64,000 nucleotides of DNA from Anoplolepis gracilipes (GCF_047496725.1 NC_132976.1:9098001-9162000), one strand, 5' to 3'. Counted from the first letter of the stretch, positions 24,396-37,843 are shown. Program-made: numbers and translations. The notes: a model not told the origin generated them from the sequence alone.

Positions 24396-26846
24396 AAATC
24401 TGATATTTTGATGCAGAATTATTCTCGAGTAAGTGTGAACTCTTTCGGCCAAAATAAAAAAAAAAGTATTAAAATAAAAATATTAAACGTTATCAATCAA
24501 ATTTCCGATTATTCTTGCTTGTTTGAATCAGCTCAAATTTAACACATAATCTATACGATATTATCGGCGCATTGGAGAGAAATATATTTACACAAAAAAT
24601 ACGGGATAGATTTATCTTGCAGCGCGTATACTTTTGCGTAAAAAATTCTGCTTCGAACAATAAACAATAACAGTTTTCGCTGTAACAATAACGACGTTAT
24701 GCGTGCTTACGCGAACTTGCGACAACTTGCGGACTGCATGATGACGATGAAAAAAGTGATCCGTTCTTCGATATAATCGAACGTTATATGTACGTTATGT
24801 TCCCATATTTAATGACAAGATATTTTGCAGAGTCAACATTATTCTTTTCGACTTCTCTTCCTTCTTTCACCATTCGTACCGTCCCACGTGATTTCTTAAT
24901 GCAGTAGGGGAAATCCATTCGTCGAAACTATGTATGTCAAATATCGGACGAGGTAAAAGAAAAGAATAATGTACATTTCGTTAAATATTTGCACGACAAT
25001 CGTTCAGCGAACAATCTCTCCCGTTATTTTTCCTTCTCTCTCTGTTTCTTACGCTCTCTTGAATGTGGGCGCATTGTGACTATACATATTAATCGCACTG
25101 CGGAATATTTGTTAGTTGGCACAACGATAAGGTCACATTCCATCGCGCTGAGCCGCGAAGATACATACATGTCAACATTCCAAGCGTTCGAAAAGATAGC
25201 GCTTATCTCACGGGGGCGAAAATATAATCTCCAGAGATAGATACAGAGATACGGAGAGAAAGGAAAACAAAGATTAAAAAACATGCACGCAAAAAAACAT
25301 GCGCAGCCGACGCGGGCGTATAAAAAGTCTCGAGCCATATCCGCGGAAGCGAAGAGAAAGAGTTTCGCCGGTCAGGCGAATAAAATAATTGGATAAGCGT
25401 ATTTTCTGCGACAAGAGCTCGCGCGACACCCACGATACGACCCGTTTAAACGTTTCCGGGCCAACGACGCCGTAAAATTTCAGTCGCCCGCGCGCGATAA
25501 ATATTCGCGAGTAATATTCTTTGGAAGAGACAGAATATATTTTGTCGAAATACTTTTTGCGCGCCCGTATCCCTCGTATCTCGCAATTCACCGTTTTGCT
25601 CGGCCCGCTCCTAGTAGGTTTACTGATGATAAATTCAAATTGGAACGCGGGTTAAAAAAAACGCCGACGATATTGAAAAATTGACGAGGATGTTCGAAAA
25701 ATCGAATTATTATGTCAAAGGAACGAACGGGAGAAAAGTCATTCGCGGGAGAACATATATAATCGCGGCTTAAAATTCAATGCAGCTGTTTGTTCATAAC
25801 TGTCGGTATAAAGTCAAATATCGTTAGCGCAACCACTAGAATTAAACGATTTTGCGAAAGTTGCTGGGTGTCGTTGATCCAACTCTCATCTAACTAAAGT
25901 TACGCGCGAAACTTGGAAGAGGCCGAGCAGTACGCGCGACACGGCCACTTCGGCTCGGCGGATTATGTCGTTACCTCCTGATCGTTAATCCTATATTAAG
26001 CATCTGGTGCAATCGAAGCGTATATTTCCATGTTATAACATCTTCAATATCGAATTTCATATTTTGAACACAGGAGAACGCAACACGTTTAGCGCTGAAC
26101 GGATGACAATTCAATGTTATTTATCGCATTTTGACACTCGCAAATATTGCGTAAATAATAATAGGCGCTGCAATTATTATAGTTCCCCAATTAATACAAT
26201 TAACATCAATAATAACATCGTAATTTGAGCCGCCTGTAATTTCAATATGACGTAACATAATCTCATTTATCGATGAAAAATCGATCATTAATACCTTGCT
26301 ACTTCAGATACAAGAGCGAATAATGTATTGTGGATATTATTAATGATTGGGATAACATATTTTGCAAAGTTATTATTACGTTGCCTAATATATATTTTGC
26401 ATTATAGCTCCGCTCGTCTACGTATGAAGTTCCTCGATAAGTTATGACGCCCGTATAGAATTTTAGTTATTCTATAGTAGATAAGACCGATACGCCAATC
26501 GCTAACAATACTCAACTCATATAAATCTACCGCGCTGACAAAGCAATCGATGCGTCCCAGGGTAAGAGACCTGTTTGACAGGAAGTATTGTCGTTACACC
26601 GCATATTATAAATACGCTCTCTTTATCGACTTCGAAACAAGTTACTATTGTCCGCGCTTATATCGGCAGAAAAGAAGAGCCCCTTTTGTGTATAGTTTGT
26701 ATATAGTTTGCTCGCAAAGTTTGCGCGATAGAGCCATTGAAAATTTCAAAGATGCACACTTTGTTCGAACTGTGCATCTCTATCAAAACAGTTGATTCAA
26801 TTAACGAAATGGAATACACGCAATTCGTTTCTCGTTACCGGCGTGA
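24396..26846. other. Non-coding stretch, no gene seen
   Basis: AT-rich at each end with a CpG-rich middle (25290-25640). Four overlapping frames at 24989-25591 lie on both strands, none with a recognisable domain. GTATAAAAAG at about 25317 has no initiator at the right distance. Confidence 0.55.
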
Positions 26847-26955
26847 TTTTTTTTTTTTTTTTTTTGATGCTCGCTAAGTTAAACAATAAATATTAGTTGC
26901 TCGCTAAATTAAACAATAAATATTAGTTGCTCGCTAAATTAAACAATAAATATTA
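26847..26955. repeat. Poly-T followed by 30-bp x 3 tandem repeat
   Basis: A run of 19 T (26847-26865) is followed by three head-to-tail 30-base units (26866-26895, 26896-26925, 26926-26955). Units 2 and 3 are identical; unit 1 differs at GATGCTCGCTAAG against GTTGCTCGCTAAA. The homogeneity of units 2 and 3 points to recent expansion. Confidence 0.95.
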
Positions 26956-27386
26956 TCAATATAAAATTATATCTCTCTGACAATATTATTTTCAAAGAAA
27001 TATTTATTTTCGAGCGCGCTCGCGTTTGTTTCAAAGTACACAATACGCTTTTCCTCTTGTTTAAGCTTACATTACCTGTATTATAATATATTCTGTTACG
27101 ATAACTCTTGACGTTCCAACGACGTTTCAAATATATTCGAGCGTCAGTTAATTTTACAGACGCGCACAAATCGTTCCGACCAAATCTTTCCGATTATTCC
27201 TCGAGTATCACGTCTGTCGCGCAGATTTTTATTCCGAAGAGACTGTCGTTTAAAGCGCGCGCTGTTAATTCCCGATCAATTTCAATTACGGACAACGGAC
27301 ACGTTGATCGGCGGAAATGTCGTACATGCCTGACCAGCGTGATCGGCGAACACGGTAATTACAGAGAGAACATTGCAAGAGAGAGT

Positions 27387-27389
<3 letters not shown>

Positions 27390-27462
<73 letters not shown>

Positions 27463-27474
27463 AAGAGAGAGAGA
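27390..27474. repeat. (GA)n microsatellite
   Basis: About 85 bases of nearly pure AG dinucleotide with one GC and one AAA interruption near the right end. The charged Arg/Glu and Ser/Leu frames over it are artefacts. Confidence 0.95.
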
Positions 27475-27703
27475 TATAAACATACCAAAGTCCATCGGGC
27501 TAATATGCATCGATGGCTGTTTTCGATCCCTTAATCACGCGTTTCAATTGCGCGTCAAAATTAATAACTATTGTACCGGATAGGTTGATTGAGTATCGAG
27601 CGCACCGCGCAAATTAGAAATAGACGGTAACAGAGGAGAGACGGAGGAAACTCGAGATGCCAAAGGGAGGGGTGACATTAATTCAACAGGTTTTCCCTCT
27701 TAC

Positions 27704-27841
27704 CTGTCAAGCTGGGGAACCGCGTGCCGCCCGTGGTCCTCTCGTCGTCCTTCCAGTCGTCGTTCCGTCTCGATTCTTTCCTCTCGCCCACCTGCTCCCA
27801 ATCGCTCCGCGTCGCTGCCGCCGACTCGCCGAACGACGTGC
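27704..27841 (-). CDS. Candidate internal coding exon, 138 nt, unknown protein
   Basis: On the minus strand an AT-rich branch/pyrimidine region ends ATTTATTCCAG (AG at 27842-27843) and the exon then runs to 27704, where GACAG meets GTAAGAG, a near-perfect donor. The length is 138 nt. In phase 1-1 it is open for 45 full codons with G or C at most third positions. The peptide is hydrophilic, with segments such as SDWEQVGERKE and NDDWKDDERT and ending RFPSLT, so a linker or disordered region rather than a folded domain. A second frame is also open; the third stops at a TGA next to the donor. Phase 1-1 exons can be skipped or inserted without breaking frame. I recognise no family. The neighbouring DNA (27650-27960) is a CpG-rich island within AT-rich sequence. 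The gene's other exons are not identified here. Confidence 0.5.
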
Positions 27842-27989
27842 CTGGAATAAATTATTAAATCGTATTACGATCTCTCCGTCCTTACTTTTTTCGCCCCAGT
27901 TGCCCCAAGTTTTCGCGCGCGCGACCACCGCGACGACGGTTTAATTAAAGCGTTCAATTGCGGGCTGTCCATTGGGCTAGAACGTGAAT

Positions 27990-28012
27990 TTCGGCGACGT
28001 TAAGTCGCCGAA
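27990..28012. repeat. Perfect 9-bp hairpin, 5-base loop
   Basis: TTCGGCGAC and GTCGCCGAA flank GTTAA. It lies about 150 bases upstream, in minus-strand terms, of the candidate exon at 27704-27841, inside its presumed upstream intron. Confidence 0.8.
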
Positions 28013-28313
28013 GCGTGGCGTATGAAGTTTCGCCGAGAAAGAAAAATCGAACCGTATTACATTGCCGTTCGTAATTTTGTGGAACGGTGGTGCGATGAAT
28101 TTATTGTCGGTGATGTCGTAAAAGGATCAAAGAATTTATAGCAAGTTAGCTGCTTTAAAAGCGTTGTATAAAGATTCTCTGCAAGAGAAAAAACATCGTA
28201 ATAAGATGTTAGAAATAAATTTTGTGCACAAAGTCCACTTTAGACGATTTAATAATCGCGACAGAATTCAAAAGAGAAATCTATTTAATTTTATGTATCA
28301 CATATAGCCTAAT

Positions 28314-28340
28314 ACACACACACACACACACACACACACA
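28314..28340. repeat. (AC)n microsatellite
   Basis: About 13 AC units followed by a TATGTATA stretch, inside AT-rich DNA that extends to about 28800 and holds nothing else recognisable. Confidence 0.95.
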
Positions 28341-28824
28341 TATGTATAAGTTTTATATATGAAAATATTTTCTTTTATATTACGAGAGATAAAATTATAG
28401 AAATTATAGAATTCTGTTGAAAATTTTCGATATGTATCTTTAACATGATTAATAATCAATTAATTTGTGATTAGGTAATTTAATTAATAAGTTTTAAATG
28501 CAATATTATTATGTATTTTTCACTAGTTAAATAAAAAATTGCAGTAAAAATTACATAAAATAGATTTATCAATGCTTTATATTATTTCAACTATGTGATG
28601 TTGAAGTACACAAATTATTATTTCATTATTAAATATAAGGAAAAAATGAATGTAATAAAAATTAATATTATTATTGCAAAATTATAATTTAAAAAATTAT
28701 TATATTACATGTTGGATAGATAGAATTTGATAATAATAAAAATTCAAGGTAAATTTTTGATAAAAAAGATTTATATATATAACCGTGAATTCTGGATGAT
28801 CTAAAATGAACTCATGTAAATCTA

Positions 28825-28865
28825 CAGGGTGTCCTGAAATAAAATAAAATTAAATGTCAAAATTT
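28825..28865 (+). mobile_element. Single terminus of a CAGGGTGTC-type DNA element
   Basis: TA followed by CAGGGTGTCCTGAAATAAAA at 28823-28844 matches the first ten bases of the intact TA-flanked element at 12828. The sequence then diverges from that family, and no complementary CACCCTG end is found downstream. It is either one surviving end of a related element family or a solo remnant; the right boundary is unknown. Confidence 0.45.
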
Positions 28866-31529
28866 TGGGAATGTGTGAATCGATAAAATAAAAAAAGAGA
28901 TCCTCTAGAAATTTGCTCGGTTTTGCTGTATAAAATTCGTGTTCGTTTAAATAATTTCCTACAACAATCGTTTTGCCAAAGAAAGATAAGCGAAATCGTA
29001 AAGTTGAGGCATATTCTCATAAAAGTAATCGCCGCGTGTTTCCTGGAACATACAATAGTACTTTCAAGTTGGCGTAATTAAAAAGCAACGTATGTGCGAC
29101 CGGCATATGACCTTTACGGAAGGCATGCCGTCACTTATACGTATAATAGACTCTTACACCAAAAACGTATAACGTGGAACACAGTTCACAACTTCGAGTC
29201 TATTTCGCTCGCACAAAAGAGCTCGCGTTTCATTTGCACGAGGCGCTTCATAAATTTACGTTTAAAAAGGGACTGCGTGTATATATACGCGCGAAAGCCA
29301 TTGGCCGTTTAGATTAATTACTATGACGGCTATATTAAAACTGAAAGAATTATAGAAACAATCGACTTATCGCAAATAAAGTCTGACAGCGTTTTATAAA
29401 AACGCGCTTTACAAAAACGCACATAAAAACTCTAGTGCAAAAAATATTCTCTGCCTTTCTATTATTCTTTACTTTTCTTCTTTTAAAGTAATTATCGCTA
29501 CGTTTTAATGCTAAAATAATGCTAAAATGAGGATGAATATTAAAAATGATTTCTTCAAAACAGAGCGCGCTAATTTCTCAGACCACGTTCTTTTATTCCG
29601 TGTTTCATTTATGAACACCGACTTTACTTATGGACCGTGTTTACTGTCGTACGAATAACCTTATATCCACATAACGGAATAACACGTAAGGACGATATAT
29701 CGTGCGTTAAATCGCCGCAAGTGCAATCGAAGCAAGTTGGAATCGAGCGACACGTAGATACACGTGGGTTGCATTTCCGTTTCGGTGCAGAACGAGATCG
29801 AGATTTATCGAAATGTCTACGCGGTAGGTAGTGCCGGGCTAGAATTAATGCAATGTATGCCCTCGAGTCATTCTGCGCGATCGATCTCGCACGCTTTATT
29901 TCTCTCCCTCTTCTCCATCTCTCGCCTTTCTTTCTTTTTTTTTTCCTTTTTTTTTCGTCTACCCTGCGTACATTCGATCGCAACGCGCAATGATTTAACA
30001 TCGTTACGCAAGCGATTCAACGATAGCAACCGTCGCGCCTGTGTGTAATACCGGCTGCCAATTAGTCGCAACTGGAAACGCTGCTGCGACGAGCGTGGGA
30101 TATTAATCTCGGCGATCGTAGCTCACCGGAACTTTATTATCTCGATACTTTGTCCTAGAGAAAAGTGCGGGACGAGAACGAAAACAGAAAAATAAATAAG
30201 CACCGATATTATATTATATTATATAAATAAAATGTGCAATGATAGCGCACACGTGAATCTGCGTATATATATATATATATATAAAAACTCTTGATACAAA
30301 CTTAGTTATGATCTCGAAAGATCTTAACTTTAACTCTGCATTCTTTTTCTTAAATCGTAAGCACTTAAATTTTAATTTTCTACTCGCGTTTTATGATTTG
30401 CATTATTACGCGCGCGACACAGAAATAATATAGGCAACGATGGAAGAGATTTGAATTAATCAAGCAACTCCACTGCCAAGATCATATTGAAAATTCACAT
30501 TCTTATCGCATTCCTATGAATGCAAGTGTAACGGTTCTGTTCATGTGATCCGCGTGTAATTCATCGTCGATGCGTCACCAGTCTCAAATAAGAATATGGT
30601 TCTACTTTGCTAATGGAGTCGTGGAGATTGACGTTCGAATGGCGATCGATGATATTTTATTTCGATGATTCAGTCGCCGTGGAATTTGCCGGTCATGGGG
30701 TGGCGAAGCAATTATATTCGACGCGTGCAGCTGATGTAATGCGCCAGCATTACGCATATTTGAGAAAAATATTCGACGGAAATTGCGGCAAATTTACTTA
30801 TTCGATAATCAAAGACGCAATCGCGCGACGCTACGTAACGTGAATTTTCAACTGCCTGGCGTCGAAACGGCGGAAATGGATGCGGAGGCAGCGCGGAAAG
30901 AAATATCAAAGAACTGTAACTCAAGCCTGTCGCAAATAATAACGCATTGAAAAAAATGGTACACACAAAATTTCAAACTTTCCAGCTTAAAACGAGCGAC
31001 TTCGATCAAAATGCATTGCATCTTTTATCCATGAAATGTATAGGTATATCAATTTCCTATCGATCTGCAAGCTTTATGTTGCGCATTCGCGAGAAAGTAA
31101 ATAGTTGCATCGGAGTAACGATAAAAAAGTTTTCCACGTGGAATGGTCTCTTCATCATATTTTCATAGATGCATTTAAATACTCTTTAAATTATAGACTG
31201 AGAAATGTTGCTGCAAAGAACGCATCGTGCAAAATGGTATGGAAAAGAATGATATTCTAGCAAAATATCAACATCGCGGATAAAGTCGGCCATAAATCTT
31301 GCGGAATTTCGCGACGGACAGATTCGGAGTGACGTGATAACGCATCAGCGTGGCGTGCCGCGCCAGACGATGAGATGCACCGTTTATACAGTCGTCGCGC
31401 CTCCTCATCCCGAGCGTTTACACCGAACGCGAAAGAATGCGAGGTCGGAGAGGAAAGAGATCGTGTCCCGAACGAAGCGTCGACGAAGGTGAGGTCCCGA
31501 TCTCGTCAGTCAGCTGAGCAAAGATTGAC
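28866..31529. other. Non-coding stretch, no gene seen
   Basis: A CpG-rich island at 31320-31530 contains a plus-strand GAAG|GTGAGG donor-like site (GT at 31490) after a frame starting at ATG 31375, with no convincing acceptor. A 28-base minus-strand gap between TCTCTAG and CCG|GTGAGC (about 30124-30155) is too small to call. (TA)n at 30263-30282. Opposite-strand frames at 29624-30071 overlap and are unassigned. Confidence 0.5.
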
Positions 31530-31584
31530 ATCACCGCGCGCCGCGTGCCGGCGCGGTGATTCACGCGCGCGCGCGCGAGCGCGC
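31530..31584. repeat. CpG-rich hairpin followed by (CG)n
   Basis: ATCACCGCGC (31530-31539) and GCGCGGTGAT (31551-31560) form a perfect 10-bp stem with an 11-base loop. Three bases later comes a 14-base alternating CG run (31564-31577) continuing with one A to 31584. Alternating CG is the best Z-DNA former known. Confidence 0.85.
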
Positions 31585-34500
31585 TGTTCCATTCTCGGAA
31601 GAAAGTGCTCCACTATGATAGCGTGAAATGGTTTCGAGTAGTCCGTCCGACCGACACGATACGCGTGCGGTCCACAAAATCCCTCAATTAAAATACCAGA
31701 GTCTACGCACGCTGGGATTACGTCGGCTATGTGTATTTGCGTAGCCGATTAATGCGAACTGCGTGGGCGGTCGGGGATGCGTCGAGTCGTCGGTGAATTT
31801 TGGCGCCGACGATTGTTTACGAATATCGGGGCCCACCGCGGGCACCAGGTGGTGCGACGAATTTTTTTCGGACACGAGCGCGCACGGAAAGCACACCGTA
31901 AAATTTATTTACTCATGTTAAATATAATTTCAAATGCAAACACTAGTTGTGTACGTAACTGTCAATTATCGACTCTCGATTTTATTTCGATTCACAAATC
32001 CCTAGATTGAAAAAAAAAAAATATATATATATATAAGATTCAGTATTGTATTAATTTTTAATCTAAAAAATATCTCGACTATCAATTATATATTATCTCT
32101 TATTTTCGCAATTTTTCTCGATAAGATCTCGAGCAGTTATCAGTAATAAATTCCATCGGCGATGCGATTTATTTCGCACCGCTGTTTACTCGTTCGCGTC
32201 TGTAACGCTCGCGCAGCCACAACGGCAATATTTTGAACGGCTCCAGGTTGTTTAGTGCAACTGCGCAAATACAGCTTCGCAACCGCGATATTAAATGTAA
32301 ATTAAACATTTACGACGCGCGAAGGTTCGAGGAAAGTCATCGCGGACGCACCGCGGCTTGTCGCATAAATAATTGGTGTCATCGCGCCCTGTGATTTATT
32401 CGGTTAATTCGCGCGACGATGTATTATTGCATGTTTTCCGCGTGCGTTACGTTCGTATTCGCGTCCTAGATTTAGATACGTTTTCATTGCACAACGCATC
32501 AGCGAATGGTAAACGAAATGTTTCTAGGTGCATATAAACATACGCGAAAGACATCGTAAATATTTTGTGCCGATAAATATCATTAAAATCTTTGTATGTT
32601 CGAAATAAAAAGTGTTTTGAAATCACGGCTCACGACACAAATAAATTTAATTTCAAAACGTCATTTTCTTTAAATCATTCTGCAAACATTGTGATAAGCG
32701 CAAGATAATTGCGTATTTATATCGACATACCGCGTAATATAAGAAATCTTTAGATTCTCTTCCAGCATTCACATTTTAATAAAAAAATGATCTTCAAAAT
32801 GATGATAGTATTCTCTTAAATCAGTATATTATCACTACAGTAAATAATTTCTCTCTCTCTTTGTCTCTTTCACTCTCTCATTAATATTTTTAGTTATAAA
32901 TATAGCACTGCAACTCAATAAAATCTTACTGAAAGAATCAGTTAGTAGTTGTTTCAATTAATTCAATCAATATTTTAAATTACATTTTACATATATGTAT
33001 GTATATGTGTGTGTTAGGACATTATATATGGGCTTTTATAATATATTTTATTAAAGAAATATCTGAGTTTTTAAAAATCTTATTCATCTTATAATTCTGA
33101 ATTTGAATATTAGATATACGCGTTTAATTTTAAATGTGTGCGTTTTATTGTTTATTTCCAAAAATATATAGCAGTCTAAAATAAATAAAAAAAAAACAAA
33201 AAAATTCTACGCCTTGCGCATATTTATAGCACTATTAATTTATAGTCAATTATAATCGTGGAACGTTCTCGCAGCAGAGTATAAATTTCATTTTCTTCGT
33301 GGTGAAATCTTGCATCTTTAATCAAAGATATTTTCATTGACTGAGGTCAAGAGAATATTTTTATACATTCGTGAATCCTTAAATTGATTAATTTATCTTG
33401 AAACAGGCTTTTTAATCCCAAGTATTTACAAAGTGTCCATTGAATTAATCAAAATTTAAATATCTTTTTTTACATACTCATTCAATGTGAAAGAAAAAGA
33501 ATTGGAACGACAGATTTAATATCGTGTTTCCAATGCGTCTCTCGACTCGAATTAATAAACTATGCGATACGGCGACGAGCGTCCTTTGCCGTGACTTTAT
33601 GTACTTAAAACTTTACCGACTATTAAATTGAGATTCAATATGCTCTTCCTTGCAGATGCAATTAATCGGATGATAACGCAGGTACTGTGGTCTTTCTATA
33701 TTTTTGAGCCGCGCCCGCGTTCGCATTTTCAGTTCGAAAACGATATAAAAGATAACCATGATCACAGTAAAATATTGCTTACAATCCCGGGATCCCCTCG
33801 CGAGCGTATTTCCGAACATCCGAACACGGATTAAGGGCAATCTGGATTATCGGTACAACCAATAAACGTACAATCGATTATCGGCGCTCCGTATTTATAA
33901 GCGCTCTGGCCGTATTAACGTTTAAAGTGTTATAACGTAATAGCGCGTAGCGATATTGAAATTGAAAAAATATCGATGAATTTCTAGCTTGTCGATTTAT
34001 AACTTAAGCATTTATCAAAAGCAATACCATATATTATATTTCGCTCGTGCGTTACAATCTGAATAGCATTAACAAAATGGATATGGTTCGATCTGATTGA
34101 TTACTTTTATGCAATGTTTAATGTTGACCACATTAAACGAACAATACAAGTATTCCGAGACGGTATACACGAAAATTAATAAAGTGCAAGCGATCGCATA
34201 TATTATATCATAATTAAATATAATAAATAATGTATATCTCTCTCGTCACAATAATGGTCAATATATTTAATGTTGATTTATATAAAGTAAGCAGAAGGAT
34301 TTATTATTTACACGTGATTTACATGTTAATCAACGATATTTCTCTGCAAACAGAATTTCATATACGTTAATAAATGTGTGTACGCGAATGCATTGTAATC
34401 GTGCCATTTCAATCCGGCAACTTTGCTCTTCGCATTCCACGACGGTGAACAAACGATGACGCTTCGATTTCGTCGCGCTGAGCGCGACTGAGATTAATTG

Positions 34501-35715
34501 AGCGTAGAAATAATTGACAATCCGAAACGCTCTCCGAGTCGTTTTCGAGAATTCGCAGAGACGCGCTTTAATTTTGTGCAAAAGCACGAACGCAAGCCCT
34601 TTCGCAAGACGAACCGAGCGATTTGCTCGGGTCACGTTCGACAAGTCTCGCCTCTTAGTAAATCAGGACGATTAGCTTGGCGGTCAGGCAGCCCTACAAC
34701 TAGAGCAATACGATACGATTCTACGTGTCGATGCATACGCGCAAAATACATTTTATTGCCCGTGCAATCTAGCTAAAGCGCCACTCGGAGACGCGACCTG
34801 CGATTTTTCGTTTCGGCCCCGCAATACGCCAAGTATATCGCGCGCCGCGTGCTTGGAATTCTTTTACGAAGGATGCGCAACCGTTCCGCTTGAGAAAATG
34901 GTCGCTCGTCTTTTATCGAGAAGGATTGCGCCGACGTTTCTACCACGATCAAAGATACTATTTCGACAGAAGATTGGCTTCGCTACTTTTTAACGCAACA
35001 CAGATTCGCGCAGATGCAGAACGTGCTGTTCGACGTATCGAATCTATCAACGAAGGATCCTCCGAGTCATAGCGAGATAGCAATAAAATGCGTCATTAGC
35101 TAATTTTAAAACGAGCGATTATAGTATCAAATGAACGCGGAAAATTCTTACACCTCGACGAGAATAGCGATTCGTGATTTTTTTAAACAGAAAAGAAAAG
35201 AAAAAAAAAAAACTTTTGACAGATCGTGTTTTGACATTTATATATACTACTTCTCATCATTTCCGAAAGCCGCGCGCGTTGTGTAGAGCTATTTCGAATC
35301 TTAAATATTATTGCGGCAGAGTTTTAGCGTTAGAAATATAACTGTGCACGATTCCCAATTTTATCTCAGGCAATAGGCATCTAACAGCAAAGCCACGCTC
35401 GTGACGGTTGTCCCCGTTCTATTTTAATCACGCCAACCTGTTCGATCGCCACATTTCCTCTCGCGGCCTCGTACGGTCTAGTTCTGCTCTCCGTAAATTA
35501 ACTCTTAAACAAAGAATAACCTCGAGCTATCGATATTGCATGGCGCATCGATCAGCGCAATTACCGATAAAATAATATCCCCCGCAGGAAGCATCCTTAT
35601 ACGAGAGCTCAGTGAAATTGCGAGAATCAATTGGAACAAAATCCCGCTTAAATAAAAATAAAAACGGCGAATCGGCTTACTGGCGCGCTCTATTTATATC
35701 AATGATGGAGGCTAC
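31585..35715. other. Non-coding stretch, no gene seen
   Basis: CpG-rich to about 31880 and again at 32150-32480, AT-rich from 32740 to 33500 with a CTCTCTCT run near 32851, then mixed. The frame 34498-34776 and its opposite 34330-34644 overlap. No domain, RNA gene or repeat family recognised. Confidence 0.55.
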
Positions 35716-37823
35716 CTGTTCGATTGGAACGGTAGCTCGCGATGCAAATCTAACGTTATAGAATCCGAGACGTCGACATAATTCGACGACGGCACGCCTT
35801 TCTTCCGAGAAAAATGATATTCTAAAATGAAAACGATAAATCATTTTAATGTCGCTCCGATTCACATTCCTATGCGGGGTAAGCTGCCGTGTATCGAAAT
35901 ATAAAGATGTCAGATGGGCTTGTGCGCAACAATAATACAATACTTAAATAAATAAGCACATGTCCGACGAGCATGTCGCGCGATGAAAAACATGCCGACC
36001 GCCCGTAAGCCGTTCATAAATCAACTTATCGCCGCCACAGCCTCCAACGGCACAGATAACCATGCTCATGAACATTTTCACGATGCGTGACGCGTGAATT
36101 ATCGATATATACGTATCGATTATTGCGGCCACATTCCGCTATACACGCGCGGCAAAGCACGTGCAACTCTTTTCAGGTTGCATTATCGCGAATATTATAT
36201 AGAGGCGATGAATGAATTCGCGAGGGCGCGAAATTCATGTTTAGTATACATACATGCGTGCACGAGGATGAATGAGCAGACTCGAGACGTGCGTATTTCG
36301 GCGAGTGCGTCACGCAGCCGCGCCCGGCAACTCACACGGAATGCGCGATTCTGCATCGCCTGCAGAAACAAAATCCACGATAGTCGGCTCATTCGTTTCG
36401 TTTCACACGCAAGTTTAAATTGCCGCACATTCTTTGCACGAATCATCCAAATATAAATGACGAGCAGAAACGTTTCTCCTGAGCTCTCCTTGTTCGTGAT
36501 TACGTTCCATATCTTCGGGATTGCGTTTCCTATTGTTTAAAACGAACTCACTTTTACTCGTCATTTCTGATAATATAATAGATTACGTGACGCGTTCTCG
36601 ATTAGTTGTCTGTAATCCAATGTTTCTAGTTCTCTCTTTCTCAATCATTATGAACATATAATCCCGTAAATTTACGTGTAGTTATATCGCATTAATAATG
36701 AATAATACAATTTTATTTTTTGATAAATGATAATACGATATCCTACAATAATTATACATCTTAAAATATCATTAATGAGATATGGAATAAATAAAAATAA
36801 TATTTTTTATATAAGAATAAAGTAACTGTGTGCATACTGAAAAAATAGAATATTGAAAAAAAAAGTCCACTTTTATCACAGAATAATGTGTACATAGAGA
36901 TATAAATATATAGCCAGTATAATTATTATCAAAATAACACAAAATCTAACTGCGTTCATATTTGATAAATTTAAGATAAAGGCTATAGGTACATATTAAA
37001 ATTATACTGTATTAAAAATATACTGTAAAATATACAATTTTGTACACACACATATATTTTATCTTCTTTAACTTTGTATTGGCACAATCATTTCGATGTC
37101 GAGAACACCAGCCCTTTTCCAGCCAATCCCTTTTTATCGCTTTGAAATCCCTTGGTACCGTCGAAGCTCGCATCCTGCAAGCTTCTGCAACCCCTTGGAA
37201 CTCATTCCGTGGAACAGTGTGCATAAAATGGTCCTACATTCGTGAAACAGTACGATCGTTTCTCGCACGCTTTACTCGCTTTTCCGCTGGCTCCCCTTTG
37301 CCTCGTTTTTTCTCGCTTGCCAATTGCCGCCTGTCTCCCTTACACCGTCTCTTTCTTATTTTCATTTGCGCGTAGCTAAACCAAATTACCTCGAGAATGA
37401 GCGTCGTGAAAACGACTGCATGTACACGTGTAATTAACGGGATAAGGTAAATTTGAAGCGGTTAATTTTCGAAAAAGGCAACCAACGCAGATTTGCATCG
37501 CAATTGAATCTACTGTTGTCCATCTATTACTGAATCGTATGTTTTATTGCTAAACAATTATGCTTAGAAAAATTATGATTTAAAGTCTACTAAAAAAAAA
37601 TATTTATCTTATGAAAAATTCATCATTTACTGTGCGAATGTTTTTTTATACGCTGAAATTGCATGGCCGAATTATAGCAACAAAAATTCGTATCGTAGGA
37701 ACCAATCGATTGAGAATGATCCTGTTGTATAACGGAGTTCTTTTATGTACTACGATCGCTCGAATACTACGTGTGAAGTAACGCGAAACGTGGATCACAA
37801 TGAAACGGATTGATAAACGGTTG

Positions 37824-37843
37824 ATCGAGTGGGACCACTCGAT
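37824..37843. repeat. Perfect 9-bp inverted repeat, 2-base spacer
   Basis: ATCGAGTGG and CCACTCGAT flank GA. It is compact enough to be a dimeric binding site; function unknown. Confidence 0.8.

Noticed and set aside
31375..31626. 83-codon plus frame with GAAG|GTGAGG
   Set aside because: The frame continues through the CG hairpin as Arg/Ala repeats. A donor exists but no acceptor, and the CpG island alone explains the open frame.
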